64,000 nucleotides of DNA from Nocardia elegans NBRC 108235 (lineage in GTDB: Bacteria > Actinomycetota > Actinomycetes > Mycobacteriales > Mycobacteriaceae): the NCBI RefSeq assembly GCF_001612845.1, contig NZ_BDBF01000013.1, positions 111,053-175,052 of the forward strand, written 5' to 3'. Positions 25,238-33,234 of this stretch are shown here, one piece after another. Positions within the stretch are counted from its first letter, which is position 1; each line of letters begins with the position of its first letter. Below the pieces are notes generated by a model. The model saw only the letters and a program-made list of their open reading frames with translations, did not search any database and had not been told where the DNA came from. A program made the translations under genes and the position numbers.

Positions 25238-25256
25238 GAACTAAGTATTCACTTGA

Positions 25257-25268
25257 AAGAATATTCTT
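25257..25268. promoter_or_regulatory. Palindrome upstream of the ArsR-SRPBCC gene
   Basis: AAGAATATTCTT, a perfect 12-bp palindrome 19-31 bp upstream of ATG 25237, flanked by related AT-rich words (TATTCACTTG before, AAGGAATATCTT after). It fits an ArsR-type operator overlapping the promoter. Confidence 0.65.
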
Positions 25269-25382
25269 GTCAAGGAATATCTTGGCTGTCGGGCCGATGG
25301 TGTCGGCACCTGAGAAGGTCTGTCGGACCTCGCTCGTACATTCGTTCGGAACAAGATGGTGTCGGGCGCGTGAAGGAGCGAT

Positions 25383-25745
25383 ATGGACGGTGGCTGTCTC
25401 TGCGGCACTATCCGGTTCTCCGCGACCGGCGAGCCGGATTTTCCTCATTTGTGCTCGTGCGAGCACTGTCAGCGGCTCTCGGGTGCCCCCGTGATGTCGT
25501 GGGTGTCCTTCCCCGAGAAGGGGTTCGCGTGGACCGGTCCGGGCGGTGAGCCGACCTGGTTCGAGACGTTCCCGCAGATCTGCCGTGGGTTCTGCCCGAA
25601 GTGCGGTTCCTCGATCGCTTCCAAGGGTGATGAAGCCGGCTTGATCGGCGTCACGATCACGGCGTTGGACGATCATTCCGGGCTGATTCCGGTCAAGCAG
25701 AGCTTCGCGCACAACGCCGTTCCGTGGATGGCGCCGTTGGGCTGA
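25383..25745 (+). CDS. GFA (CENP-V) family zinc protein
   Basis: 120 residues with all expected cysteine pairs: GGCLCGTIRF, CSCEHCQRLSGAP and FCPKCGSSI, which bind zinc in the GFA fold. The family was named for glutathione-dependent formaldehyde activation, but most members, including actinobacterial ones that lack glutathione, have unknown substrates. ATG 25383 follows GAAGGAGCG. It is transcribed divergently from the ArsR operon, with 145 bp between starts. Confidence 0.9.
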   Translation: MDGGCLCGTIRFSATGEPDFPHLCSCEHCQRLSGAPVMSWVSFPEKGFAWTGPGGEPTWFETFPQICRGFCPKCGSSIASKGDEAGLIGVTITALDDHSGLIPVKQSFAHNAVPWMAPLG

Positions 25746-25810
25746 GGCGCCGCTCTTGTCGAGCAGGCGATTCGGGCTGTCCCGCGCAGACTCGCTCTGT
25801 CGCCGGTTGA

Positions 25811-26166
25811 CGGTTACCGGCCTTATCGGTCGAGCTTCATCTTTGGGCGCGGACTTCGGCCCCGGATCGTCAGGCGGAGTTCCGGTTGTTCTTCGCCGTC
25901 TACGGACGTGCCCTGCAAGCTCCCGAACAGTTTCCGGACTTCCTCGACCACGTCGTCACCGACTGGCCGGCCTCGCTGTGCGATGCTCGGGCCCCGGGCA
26001 CTGATCCCGAGACCGCAAGTCGCACAGCCACATTGGTCATTGCGACGATTCGCGGCTATTGCTCGATCTGCTCGCCACCGGCGACCGCGACCGGGTCCAG
26101 GATGCTGCCGAAAGCTTCCTGAGCACCCTCGAAAACCGGCCGGGGCACGCTCCGGGCACCCTCTGA
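25811..26166 (+). pseudogene. C-terminal remnant of a TetR regulator with a frameshift
   Basis: The frame from 25811 reads LSVELHLWARTSAPDRQAEF, then RLFFAVYGRALQAPEQFPDF, a typical TetR ligand domain. Near 26053 the similarity jumps frame: IATIRG is followed, after a one-base shift, by LLLDLLATGDRDRVQDAAES up to TGA 26164. The DNA-binding N-terminus is absent. A stop lies directly upstream (25808-25810). This is a decayed gene; an unrelated minus-strand frame overlaps its 3' end. Confidence 0.65.
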
Positions 26167-26459
26167 GGGGGTCGGATCTCGGTTTCGTGGAGCCGGGCAG
26201 CGTGGTGCGACAGCCGCTGGGTGAGGGTTTCCGCCCATGCCGCCGCGGCCGACTCTTCCGCGGGCTCGCCATGGCGACGCCGAGCAGGTGGACCTGCCGG
26301 CGTTTCGGGGCCTCGGGTGCCGGGGCGGGCCTGCATGGCCAGGATCCGCGCGCCCCACGCCAGATACGCCGGCACGCTCATGCCGGCGGCCTCGGCGGCC
26401 TGATGCAGGGTGAGCCATTCGTCCTCGCTCGCCGTGACCAGGATTTCCCTGCTGCCCAT
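26037..26459 (-). CDS. Small hypothetical protein, possible ribbon-helix-helix type
   Basis: 140 residues from ATG 26459. The first 45 residues, ILVTASEDEWLTLHQAAEAA then GMSVPAYLAWGARILAMQ, have the strand-helix-helix rhythm of small DNA-binding or antitoxin-like proteins. The remaining Arg/Pro-rich tail is low-complexity and runs antisense through the TetR remnant, suggesting that the original C-terminus was lost and the frame now reads into junk. The longer frame to 26846 is antisense to the SRPBCC gene and rejected. Partner gene not seen. Confidence 0.45.
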   Translation of the reverse strand: MGSREILVTASEDEWLTLHQAAEAAGMSVPAYLAWGARILAMQARPGTRGPETPAGPPARRRHGEPAEESAAAAWAETLTQRLSHHAARLHETEIRPPQRVPGACPGRFSRVLRKLSAASWTRSRSPVASRSSNSRESSQ

Positions 26460-26546
26460 ACTTATCCATGGAAGATCTTGGGTCCGTTCGAACGCTATGA
26501 CGTTTGGCCCTGGTGGCCTGCCTGCACGGTGTCGCATGGTTGTCGT

Positions 26547-27221
26547 ATGACCGGTGTGCTCGGGACCACGGGTGTCGCCGCAGTGGGAGTAGCGGCGGCG
26601 GCCTACCGGCGCTTTCTGGCGCCTCGACTGATGACGTGGGGCGCGACCGATGACGAAGTTGTCGGCCCCTTTCCTGGTGGCGACTTTGTCCCTGAGGGCG
26701 AGCGGGGAGCAACCATGGCCGTCACCATCGAGGCGCCCGCAGAGCAGGTATGGCCGTGGCTGGTTCAAATGGGTTGGGACCGCGGAGGCTTCTATTCCTG
26801 GGACCTCCTCGACAACGCGGGCCGTCCCAGCGCCCGGGAGGTTCACCCGGAGTGGCAGGACCTCGGCGTCGGGGACCGTCTGAAGTGCCTCGGCCTCCCC
26901 TCTTATGCGGTGGTAACCCTTGAACCGAACCGATTCTTGGGGCTCTACTGGCTAGCCGATCTCCGGGGACAGTTGCTCGATCCGAGCCGGCCGCGGCCCT
27001 CGGCCTATATGGAGGGGTTCTGGGGCTTTCGCCTGACCGAGCTGCCTGGCCGACGCACCCGCCTGGTCATCGGCGGCTACCAAGCCGCCCGCCCCAGATG
27101 GTTCGAGCGGTTGATGTACGACTGGGCCTTTCCCGTAGTGGTATGGATCATGCAGGCGCGCATGCTGGCCGTGCTGAAGCGCAACGTCGAGCGGACGGCC
27201 TCTGCGCTCTCAATGGCCTGA
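26547..27221 (+). CDS. SRPBCC-family protein with an N-terminal membrane-like segment
   Basis: 224 residues from ATG 26547 (MTGVLGTTGVAAVGVAAAAY, a hydrophobic start that may be a membrane anchor). The body has SRPBCC features: AVTIEAPAEQVWPWLVQMGW, RGGFYSWDLLDN and GFRLTELPGRRTRLVIGGYQ. A C-terminal hydrophobic helix follows. Proteins of this type are common and uncharacterised. Codon use is a little less GC-biased than in the neighbours. Converges with the similar gene at 27.3 kb. Confidence 0.75.
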   Translation: MTGVLGTTGVAAVGVAAAAYRRFLAPRLMTWGATDDEVVGPFPGGDFVPEGERGATMAVTIEAPAEQVWPWLVQMGWDRGGFYSWDLLDNAGRPSAREVHPEWQDLGVGDRLKCLGLPSYAVVTLEPNRFLGLYWLADLRGQLLDPSRPRPSAYMEGFWGFRLTELPGRRTRLVIGGYQAARPRWFERLMYDWAFPVVVWIMQARMLAVLKRNVERTASALSMA

Positions 27222-27279
27222 GATCAACTCGAGCGGATCGGAATCCGCTGGCTCGCAACGACTGTCGGTCGATATCCAT

Positions 27280-27870
27280 TCATCCCCGCGTTTCTGCGTC
27301 CTCAGCGATCGTGCGCAACGTGGCCCGCATGATGTGCGCCACGAACGGGCGGATCAACCACCAGTACCGCAGAAATCGCCGCCGCGATACAGGATCGGTG
27401 GTGACGGTGCGGACCTCGTAGCCGAGCAGGCTGGCATGCTCGCCATAACCGGTGACGGTGAAGTTCGCCGCGATCTTCCCCCATCCGGGCTCGGTGAAGC
27501 CGGCGAAGTCCGCCCGTGGTACGTCGCGCCATTCGATATCCGGCCGCCAGAACTTGCCGACCGCACCGAACGCGATCTCACGTCCCGGGATCTCGCCGAG
27601 CAGCAGCCAGCCCGGCAGCCCGACCTCCTCGCCCACCACCAGTCGCTGCGGAGTGGGGACCGCCCGGCCGCTCCAGCGCGCGGGCAGCCCCCGAACCCAC
27701 ATCGAGACCGTCGTCAGCGGCGTGCGCACGCTCAGTAAATCCACGCCGCGTGCTGCCTGATAGGTCGCACGCGGATCAGCGTGCACCACCAGATGCTCGA
27801 TCAGGTCGGCGTCGAAGGCCGGCACCGCGGACTCGATAAGCATGGGGCCGACACCGGATCCCGTCGTCAT
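27280..27870 (-). CDS. Conserved-looking hypothetical, SRPBCC-like
   Basis: 196 residues from ATG 27870 (ATG 27843 is an alternative). VPAFDADLIEHLVVHADPRA, LLLGEIPGREIAFGAVGKFW and FTVTGYGEHASLLGYEVRTV followed by a C-terminal IRPFVAHIMRATLRTIAED helix recall START/SRPBCC-like proteins with a long last helix; the gene converging on it at 26.5 kb ends in a similar way. I cannot name the family. Cytoplasmic by composition. Confidence 0.65.
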   Translation of the reverse strand: MTTGSGVGPMLIESAVPAFDADLIEHLVVHADPRATYQAARGVDLLSVRTPLTTVSMWVRGLPARWSGRAVPTPQRLVVGEEVGLPGWLLLGEIPGREIAFGAVGKFWRPDIEWRDVPRADFAGFTEPGWGKIAANFTVTGYGEHASLLGYEVRTVTTDPVSRRRFLRYWWLIRPFVAHIMRATLRTIAEDAETRG

Positions 27871-28192
27871 AGATCCATCATCGGCACCGGTCCGCAGTCG
27901 CCCCAGGGCCGAAGGTAACCTCGCCCCGAGACCTTGGGATATCCGACCGATCGTTCTCCCCAACCGTTCAGTACATCCGATATTGCCGCGTTCCGGTCGT
28001 TCGGGAGCCGGTCGAGGTTGAAGCCCTGGCCGGGCCCGGCCGCTGATTGAATACTGAACCCGAAACCCGTAACAGCGGCCGCCACGCCGGAAACCGGTGC
28101 AGCGGTTGGCCTCAGACCTCGCTGGTATGCGCGGGCGGTGGCGACGAGACCGCCACGGCGAGATAAAGCGCTCGCCGTGAACGGTTTCCGAA
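27871..28192. other. Interval without a supported gene
   Basis: 322 bp between two minus-strand genes. One minus-strand frame is open throughout and its stop overlaps ATG 27870 (ATGA), but its codon third positions are clearly less GC-rich than in real genes nearby and no start with a ribosome site or recognisable domain is present, so I do not call it. Confidence 0.4.
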
Positions 28193-29059
28193 TCAGCGGT
28201 GGGCGTCGAGTACCTCTCGCAACCGCTTCGCGAAAGCCTCCGGCTGACCCGCGTAGCTGGCGTCGCCGCCGACGAAACCGCTGTGGTGGCTGGGGAAGAC
28301 GGTCGGCTCTTGTCCGAGGAGGGCGGCTGTGGCCGCGGCGGTGCGGGCGGTCAGTCCGCCTGCCGACTCCTCGCCGACCGCGATGAGGATCTGGGTGGGG
28401 GCCGCCGTCAGTGCGGTGGCGTCGGGAACGTAGCCGCTGACCGCCCAGGAGCGGTCCGAGACCAGGGGATCGTCGCGGGAACCGTCGTCTTCGGTGGGCA
28501 TGCCGAACTGCGCCGGGTCGGGGGTGGGCAGGGCGAAGAACTCGTCGGTGAATTCGCCCTGCCACGATGCCATCGCGATGAAGGCGGCCATCGCCGCGCC
28601 GAATCCCTTGGCCTCGTACACATCTCGTACGGCGATCTGTGCCCGGCGGGCCGCTTCCGCATCGGGCAGCACCGGCAGGATCGGCGGCTCGTGCGCGACG
28701 AGTGTGGTCACGTCGCCGGGGTGCGCGGCCACCAGGGCCAGTGCGGTCACGGCTCCGCCGCTGCTGGCGAAGATCTCCACCGGACCACCCACCTGCTCGA
28801 TGAGGGCGTGCAGATCCTCGGCCTGCACGACGGGCGAATGGTCGACCCGCCCGTCCTTGCGCACGCTGCGCCCCAGCCCGCGCGGGTCGTAGGTGATCAC
28901 GGTGCGGTCGGGGAAGTAGGTGGCCAGGGTCGCGAAACCGTCGGCCGTCATCGGCTGGCCGACCATGAGCAGCGGCGCGCGCCCGTCGGCGGTGGGCAGC
29001 GGACCGCGGACGTCGTAGGTGAGATCGGCCTCGGGTGTACTGAGGATCTGTGTCTGCAT
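28193..29059 (-). CDS. Alpha/beta-fold hydrolase
   Basis: 288 residues. Oxyanion region LLMVGQPMTADGF, strand TYDPRGLGRSVRK, and nucleophile elbow FASSGGAVTAL (Ser) are evident; the C-terminal histidine is in VFPSHHSGFVG. This pattern (SSGG elbow, DPRG) is frequent in actinobacterial hydrolases of unknown substrate. It starts 4 bp after the dienelactone-hydrolase-like gene ends, so the two share an operon. AGGAG overlaps that gene's end. Confidence 0.87.
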   Translation of the reverse strand: MQTQILSTPEADLTYDVRGPLPTADGRAPLLMVGQPMTADGFATLATYFPDRTVITYDPRGLGRSVRKDGRVDHSPVVQAEDLHALIEQVGGPVEIFASSGGAVTALALVAAHPGDVTTLVAHEPPILPVLPDAEAARRAQIAVRDVYEAKGFGAAMAAFIAMASWQGEFTDEFFALPTPDPAQFGMPTEDDGSRDDPLVSDRSWAVSGYVPDATALTAAPTQILIAVGEESAGGLTARTAAATAALLGQEPTVFPSHHSGFVGGDASYAGQPEAFAKRLREVLDAHR

Positions 29060-29063
29060 GCTC

Positions 29064-29858
29064 CTAGGACGAGGCACGCGCCGGAAATTCATCGGTCACC
29101 GAACCCAATTTCGCGGCGAACAGCTCGGTCACGCGCTGCCAGGAATCGGCCGCGGCCGCCGCGTCGTGCACCGGCCGTCCCGGGAAGAAGTAGGCGTGCT
29201 GTGCACCGGGGTAGACGACCAGTTCGTACTCCGCTCCCGCCTGGGAGAGCGCGGCGTCGATGGCCGTGCGCTGCTCGGCGTCGATCACGTGGTCACGTTC
29301 GGCCAGCAGGATCAGCAGGCGGGTGCCGCGTTCGGCGATCGAGGAGGTGTAGGACAGCAGCGGATCCGGGATGCTCAGCGCGGTACCGGCCACCGGCAGC
29401 CAGCCGGGGTAGAAGATCGCCGCGGCGGCCAGATCCAGCCGGGTCGCGGCGAAGTAGGTGATGTGCCCGCCGAGGCTGAAACCGAGGGCGCCGGTGGTGT
29501 CGCCGCCGTCGCCATGCTCGCGGGCGAAGGCCACGGCCGCACGCAGATCGGCTTCCACGCCGTCGCGGGTGAGCGTGCCGAGCAGCTCGAAGGCCCGCGC
29601 CCGGTTCTCGTCGGATTCGGTGAGGCCGGTGGCGGTCTCGGGTCCGCATCGGTGATACAGATTCGCGACCACCGCCACATATCCCAGCGCGGCGACCCGG
29701 TCGGCCACCGCCCGCACTTCGGCTGTCAGACCCCACAATTCGGCGCCGACCAGCACCACGGGTAACCGGCCGCCGCGCACCGGCCGCGCCAGATATACCG
29801 TCATCGGTGCACCGTCCACCTCGACCTCGGCATGCCGGCCCACGATTTCCTCGGTCAT
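29064..29858 (-). CDS. Dienelactone-hydrolase-family protein with Ser nucleophile
   Basis: 264 residues of the DLH alpha/beta-hydrolase family. The nucleophile elbow is GALGFSLGGH, with serine where classical dienelactone hydrolases use cysteine; the other members of the triad are visible as AERDHVI (Asp) and GAQHAYFFPG (His), and AELWGL supplies the conserved Glu. Ser variants act on carboxyl esters. It is the first gene of an operon with the hydrolase at 28.2 kb and is divergent from a WYL regulator. Confidence 0.9.
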   Translation of the reverse strand: MTEEIVGRHAEVEVDGAPMTVYLARPVRGGRLPVVLVGAELWGLTAEVRAVADRVAALGYVAVVANLYHRCGPETATGLTESDENRARAFELLGTLTRDGVEADLRAAVAFAREHGDGGDTTGALGFSLGGHITYFAATRLDLAAAAIFYPGWLPVAGTALSIPDPLLSYTSSIAERGTRLLILLAERDHVIDAEQRTAIDAALSQAGAEYELVVYPGAQHAYFFPGRPVHDAAAAADSWQRVTELFAAKLGSVTDEFPARASS

Positions 29859-30023
29859 TCCCGCCTCCAGCGTGCCGCGACCTGCCGATCAGGTTGCGGC
29901 ACAGGCATTCTGCCGCAGACCGGTCGCTGTCCCCAGCGCTGAACCGGCGACGTGGCGGATCACGCGCTCGGCCAGCGTCGCGCATAACGGTCGGAAACTG
30001 TCCTAGTTCCGGGTCAGAATGAC

Positions 30024-30992
30024 GTGGTGACCGATACGACGCAGCGCCTGCTCACCCTTCTGTCGCTGCTGCAGACACCGCGCGAGTGGTCGGGCAGCGA
30101 GCTGGCGCAGCGGCTGGGTGTCAGTCCCCGGACCGTGCGCCGCGATATCGATCGGCTGCGCGAACTCGACTATCCGGTACAGGCGACGATGGGGGTATAC
30201 GGCGGATATCGGCTGGCCGCGGGGACGGCGATGCCGCCGCTGCTGCTCGACGACCACGAGGCGGTATCGACCGCGATCGGGCTGCGGACCGTCGCCGCGC
30301 ATGCGCTGCCCGGTGCGGACGAGGCGGCGGTGCGAGCGCTCGCCAAACTCGAGCAGGTGCTGCCGGCCCGGCTGCGGAGCCGGGTGCGCTCGGTCAGCGC
30401 CGCCACCGAAACCCTTGCCCCAACATCGGATTCGCCGGTCGACACCGGGATACTGACGGTGCTGGCGGCCGCGATCGGCGGGCGGGAACAACTGCGGTTC
30501 GGCTACCGCTCGAACGCCGGTGCGCGGACCCGGCGACTGGTCGACCCGCATCGTTTGGTGGCTGCGGGACAGCGCTGGTATCTGGTCGCCTTCGATCGCG
30601 AGCGCGACGATTGGCGGATCTTCCGGATCGACCGGATCGAGAATCCGCAGCCGATCGGCTTGCGCACCGAGGCACGGCAATTGCCCGCCGAGGATGCGGC
30701 CACCTACGTCCGCGATTCGTTGTATTCGCTCGCACCGGTGTATCGCGCGGAGGTCACCGTGTTCGCCCCGGCGGACGATATCCGCGCGTCCGCGGCTGCG
30801 CTCGGCGAGGTCGAGGAAGTCGACGACCACACCTGCCGGCTGCGCACCCAGGCCGACACCATGCAGTGGCTGGTCTTGCGGCTGCTGCGGCTCGGTTGCG
30901 ACTTCCGCGTCGACTCCCCGCCCGAGGTCGCCGACCACGTCCGCGAACTCGCCGCCCGATTGCAGCGCGCCGCATCGCGCACTCGGGGATGA
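30024..30992 (+). CDS. WYL-domain transcriptional regulator (YafY/DeoR-HTH type)
   Basis: 322 residues. An N-terminal winged helix (SGSELAQRLGVSPRTVRRDI, DRLRELDYPVQATMGVYGGY) is joined to a WYL domain (LRFGYRSNAG, HRLVAAGQRWYLVAFDRERD) and a WCX C-terminal extension ending in VADHVRELAARL. WYL proteins bind nucleotides or other ligands. Two GTG codons (30024 and 30027) could start it. It is divergent from the DLH/hydrolase operon over 165 bp and is the likely regulator of that operon. Confidence 0.9.
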   Translation: MVTDTTQRLLTLLSLLQTPREWSGSELAQRLGVSPRTVRRDIDRLRELDYPVQATMGVYGGYRLAAGTAMPPLLLDDHEAVSTAIGLRTVAAHALPGADEAAVRALAKLEQVLPARLRSRVRSVSAATETLAPTSDSPVDTGILTVLAAAIGGREQLRFGYRSNAGARTRRLVDPHRLVAAGQRWYLVAFDRERDDWRIFRIDRIENPQPIGLRTEARQLPAEDAATYVRDSLYSLAPVYRAEVTVFAPADDIRASAAALGEVEEVDDHTCRLRTQADTMQWLVLRLLRLGCDFRVDSPPEVADHVRELAARLQRAASRTRG

Positions 30993-31063
30993 AAAAGCTA
31001 CGGTGACAGGATATATCGCAATTTCTCAGCAAGCTGTACCGGAATACTCGAGGAGAACTGGTT

Positions 31064-31690
31064 ATGCGTCGACTGAGTGTCACCCATCGTCTCACCGCGG
31101 CCGCGGCGGCAGCAGCGGCGGCGGCCGTGGTGTTCGCCGGTCCCGTCGCGGCGGAACCGGCTGCCGTGGACTGGTCCGCGGCGACCGCCCATCTGCGCGC
31201 GGCGGCGGCCGGGAATCCGGCGGCCGAACAGGCGATCGATCGACTGCTCGCCGCGGGGCCGACCGTCGAGCAGGCGGCGCTGCCCGCCCAGCCGTTCCAG
31301 ATTCCCGCCCAATCCGACATCGGGCGCGGCACCGGCCCCGGCGTCTACGGGTCGGGAATCGCGGTGAACTACGACGGCTTCCGCCTCGGCTTCTTCGGTG
31401 GCCCGGGCACCATCGCCCCGAATCAGGGCGGGGCGAATCTGCAGGTCGTCTGGTACAACCTGTCGAACGGGCGCAGCGGCACCCAAACGCTGATCGAACA
31501 CAACGACGTGCCGGTGGACACCACCATCCGCACCCCTGTTTTCGATCCGGGGGCGGGCATGGTGGTGGCCGCGGTGTACGGGACGCTGTGGCACCGGTGG
31601 CCGGTTCCGGTTTCCGACGCCAACCCCGACGGTTTCCAGTACCAGCTGGGCACCATCTCCGTCCCGTCGTTCGGCGCCGTTTACAACTGA
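31064..31690 (+). CDS. Secreted protein of unknown function
   Basis: 208 residues with a clear signal peptide: basic RRLSVTHR, a poly-alanine hydrophobic core and cleavage near VAAEP. The mature part begins helical (SAATAHLRAAAAGNPAAEQA) and continues as a beta-rich domain (VYGSGIAVNYDGFRLGFFGG, VVWYNLSNGRSG, AVYGTLWHRWPVP). The gene has a good GAGGAGA site at 31052. Nocardia and relatives carry many secreted proteins of this kind; no function is known to me. A strong terminator follows at once. Confidence 0.8.
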   Translation: MRRLSVTHRLTAAAAAAAAAAVVFAGPVAAEPAAVDWSAATAHLRAAAAGNPAAEQAIDRLLAAGPTVEQAALPAQPFQIPAQSDIGRGTGPGVYGSGIAVNYDGFRLGFFGGPGTIAPNQGGANLQVVWYNLSNGRSGTQTLIEHNDVPVDTTIRTPVFDPGAGMVVAAVYGTLWHRWPVPVSDANPDGFQYQLGTISVPSFGAVYN

Positions 31691-31698
31691 ACGACCCT

Positions 31699-31735
31699 GC
31701 GCGGGGACCGGTTTCGAACGGGCCGGTCCCCGCGC
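31699..31735. terminator. Strong hairpin between convergent genes
   Basis: Arms GCGCGGGGACCGG (31699-31711) and CCGGTCCCCGCGC (31723-31735), perfect 13-bp stem with an 11-nt loop. It lies 9 bp after the secreted-protein stop and 4 bp before the end of the M56 gene, so it can end transcripts from both sides. Confidence 0.8.
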
Positions 31736-31739
31736 CGTG

Positions 31740-32732
31740 TCAGTGGACGAAGGGCAGACAGCCTGCCATCCCGAAATGCACCAGCAGATATCCGGAGGCG
31801 GGCACCGCGGCGACCGCTGCGGCGAACAGCGCGAGCGGGAGTCCGCGGCCGGCGCGCCTCCTGCGCGACTCGGAGCGCACCAACCGGTGCACCCGGTCGG
31901 CGACAGCGAGTGTGCTCGTGCCCAGCGCCGTATCCGGGAGCAGCGAGCGGATCTCGGCGTCCCCGGTGGCTCCGGAGAGCGTGAGCAGTGCGGTGAGGAC
32001 GGCGGTGCGGCTGTGGCGACCGGCCGCGCGATCGTCGGCGCACATTTCCAGCAGGTGAGCGATGCGGTCGTCGGCGGCCGCGAACAGCGGAATGCGCGGC
32101 AGGGTAGTGGTCAGCGCGCGGGTCGACGCCCGAATCAGATGGTGCCGCCCGGCCAGATGCGCGTCCTCGTGGGCGAGTACCGCCGCCAGCTGCGGCCGAT
32201 CCAGCGCGGCCACCGCGGCGCTGGTCACCACCACCGTCCCCGGCCGCCCCGCGACACAGTAGGCCGCCCGCTGCGGCGCATCGATGACCACAGCTGCGGC
32301 CGCGCCGGCGTCGTCGAGTCTCCTCCCGACGAGCGAGGCCGAGCGGGCGTGCCGGGCGCTGCTGCGTCCCGCGCGCACCACCGCACCGATCACCCGCACG
32401 CCGCGCACCACGACGAATCCGATCAGTGCGAGGGCAGAAATCAACGCGGCGGACTGCGCGACGGGACCGTGGCTGCCGTCGGCGGTGGCGTGCACGGCGA
32501 CCCAGCAGTCGTCGAACAGGTGGGCCATCGGCAGATCCCAGGTGTGGGCGACCTGCACGGTCAGGGCCACCGCGGCGGCCGCCCAGGCGCCGAGGACGGC
32601 GGCGATCGCGGTGAGCCAGGCCAGCACTCCGAGCGTGGGGACGCTGCCGTGCGCGGTGAGCCGGGTCAGGATCGGCGGGCCGAGAACGCAGACCAGTGCC
32701 GAATAACCCAGCAGGCACAGCGCGAGGGTCAC
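31740..32732 (-). CDS. M56 (BlaR1-like) membrane metallopeptidase
   Basis: 330 residues. Three or four hydrophobic helices (LCLLGYSALVCVLGPPIL, IAAVLGAWAAAAVALTVQV) surround a cytoplasmic zinc-protease domain with the HExxH motif in VLAHEDAHLAGRHH and a downstream Glu-containing helix (LEMCADDRAAGRHS). There is no external penicillin-binding domain. GTG 32732 overlaps the BlaI stop by four bases (GTGA). In this arrangement the protease is presumed to inactivate its BlaI partner on a cell-wall signal. Confidence 0.9.
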   Translation of the reverse strand: MTLALCLLGYSALVCVLGPPILTRLTAHGSVPTLGVLAWLTAIAAVLGAWAAAAVALTVQVAHTWDLPMAHLFDDCWVAVHATADGSHGPVAQSAALISALALIGFVVVRGVRVIGAVVRAGRSSARHARSASLVGRRLDDAGAAAAVVIDAPQRAAYCVAGRPGTVVVTSAAVAALDRPQLAAVLAHEDAHLAGRHHLIRASTRALTTTLPRIPLFAAADDRIAHLLEMCADDRAAGRHSRTAVLTALLTLSGATGDAEIRSLLPDTALGTSTLAVADRVHRLVRSESRRRRAGRGLPLALFAAAVAAVPASGYLLVHFGMAGCLPFVH

Positions 32733-33127
32733 TCGGCGACCTCGGTACCCGGCTGCTCGGTGTGGGCGTTGCGGGTTTTCGCGCGGCGCAGCACCTTGCG
32801 TAGCGCGGCGGTGTCGTCGTCGGAGATCTGCTCGACGAAATGGGCGAGCACCAGATCGGAGCGGCCGCCGCCGAGCGCCTCGCGCATCAGCTGGGCGCTG
32901 TATTGTTCGCGGCTCAGGCGCGCTCGATAGCGATAGGCCTTGCCGTCGCGTTCGCGTTCCAGCCAGCCCTTGCGGTGCAGATTGTCCATGGTGGTCATGA
33001 CCGTGGTGTAGGCGATTTCCCGGCTGCGCAGCAGGTCCTCGAACACGGTCCGCACGGTGATGGTGTCGGGAGCGGACCAGATGCGGTCCATCACCACCGC
33101 CTCCAGATCCCCGAAACGATGTGCCAT
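32729..33127 (-). CDS. blaI: BlaI/MecI/CopY-family repressor
   Basis: 132 residues, family-typical. The winged helix shows FGDLEAVVMDRIWSAPDTIT, the recognition helix IAYTTVMTTMDNLHRKGWLE and a C-terminal dimerisation helix (ALGGGRSDLVLAHFVEQISD). ATG 33127 follows GAGAGG; the frame extends to 33217 without support. It is the first gene of a two-gene operon with the M56 protease. In mycobacteria the homologous pair controls beta-lactamase and respiratory or copper-linked genes; no beta-lactamase is seen in this window, so targets lie elsewhere. Confidence 0.92.
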   Translation of the reverse strand: MAHRFGDLEAVVMDRIWSAPDTITVRTVFEDLLRSREIAYTTVMTTMDNLHRKGWLERERDGKAYRYRARLSREQYSAQLMREALGGGRSDLVLAHFVEQISDDDTAALRKVLRRAKTRNAHTEQPGTEVAE

Positions 33128-33188
33128 CGCACCTCTCCACCATCGACTACGTACCGGGATAGTACCCATTCCCGGCCCTCGGGAACGG

Positions 33189-33219
33189 CTGTGGCCCCGC
33201 CGGAACGACGGGGCCACAG
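33189..33219 (-). terminator. Hairpin terminator of the secreted-protein gene
   Basis: Arms CTGTGGCCCCG (33189-33199) and CGGGGCCACAG (33209-33219), perfect 11-bp stem, 9-nt loop, 15 bp past the stop of the minus-strand gene at 33235. Confidence 0.75.
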
Positions 33220-33234
33220 GGTGGGGGAGCCGAC

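Noticed and set aside
27867..28140. Open minus-strand frame whose stop overlaps ATG 27870
   Set aside because: ATGA overlap is suggestive, but third codon positions are not GC-biased, no ribosome site or domain is visible, and the overlap can be chance.
33151..33165. BlaI operator candidate GTAC-N7-GTAC upstream of blaI
   Set aside because: Only 4-bp palindromic cores; too short to call without a known consensus match.
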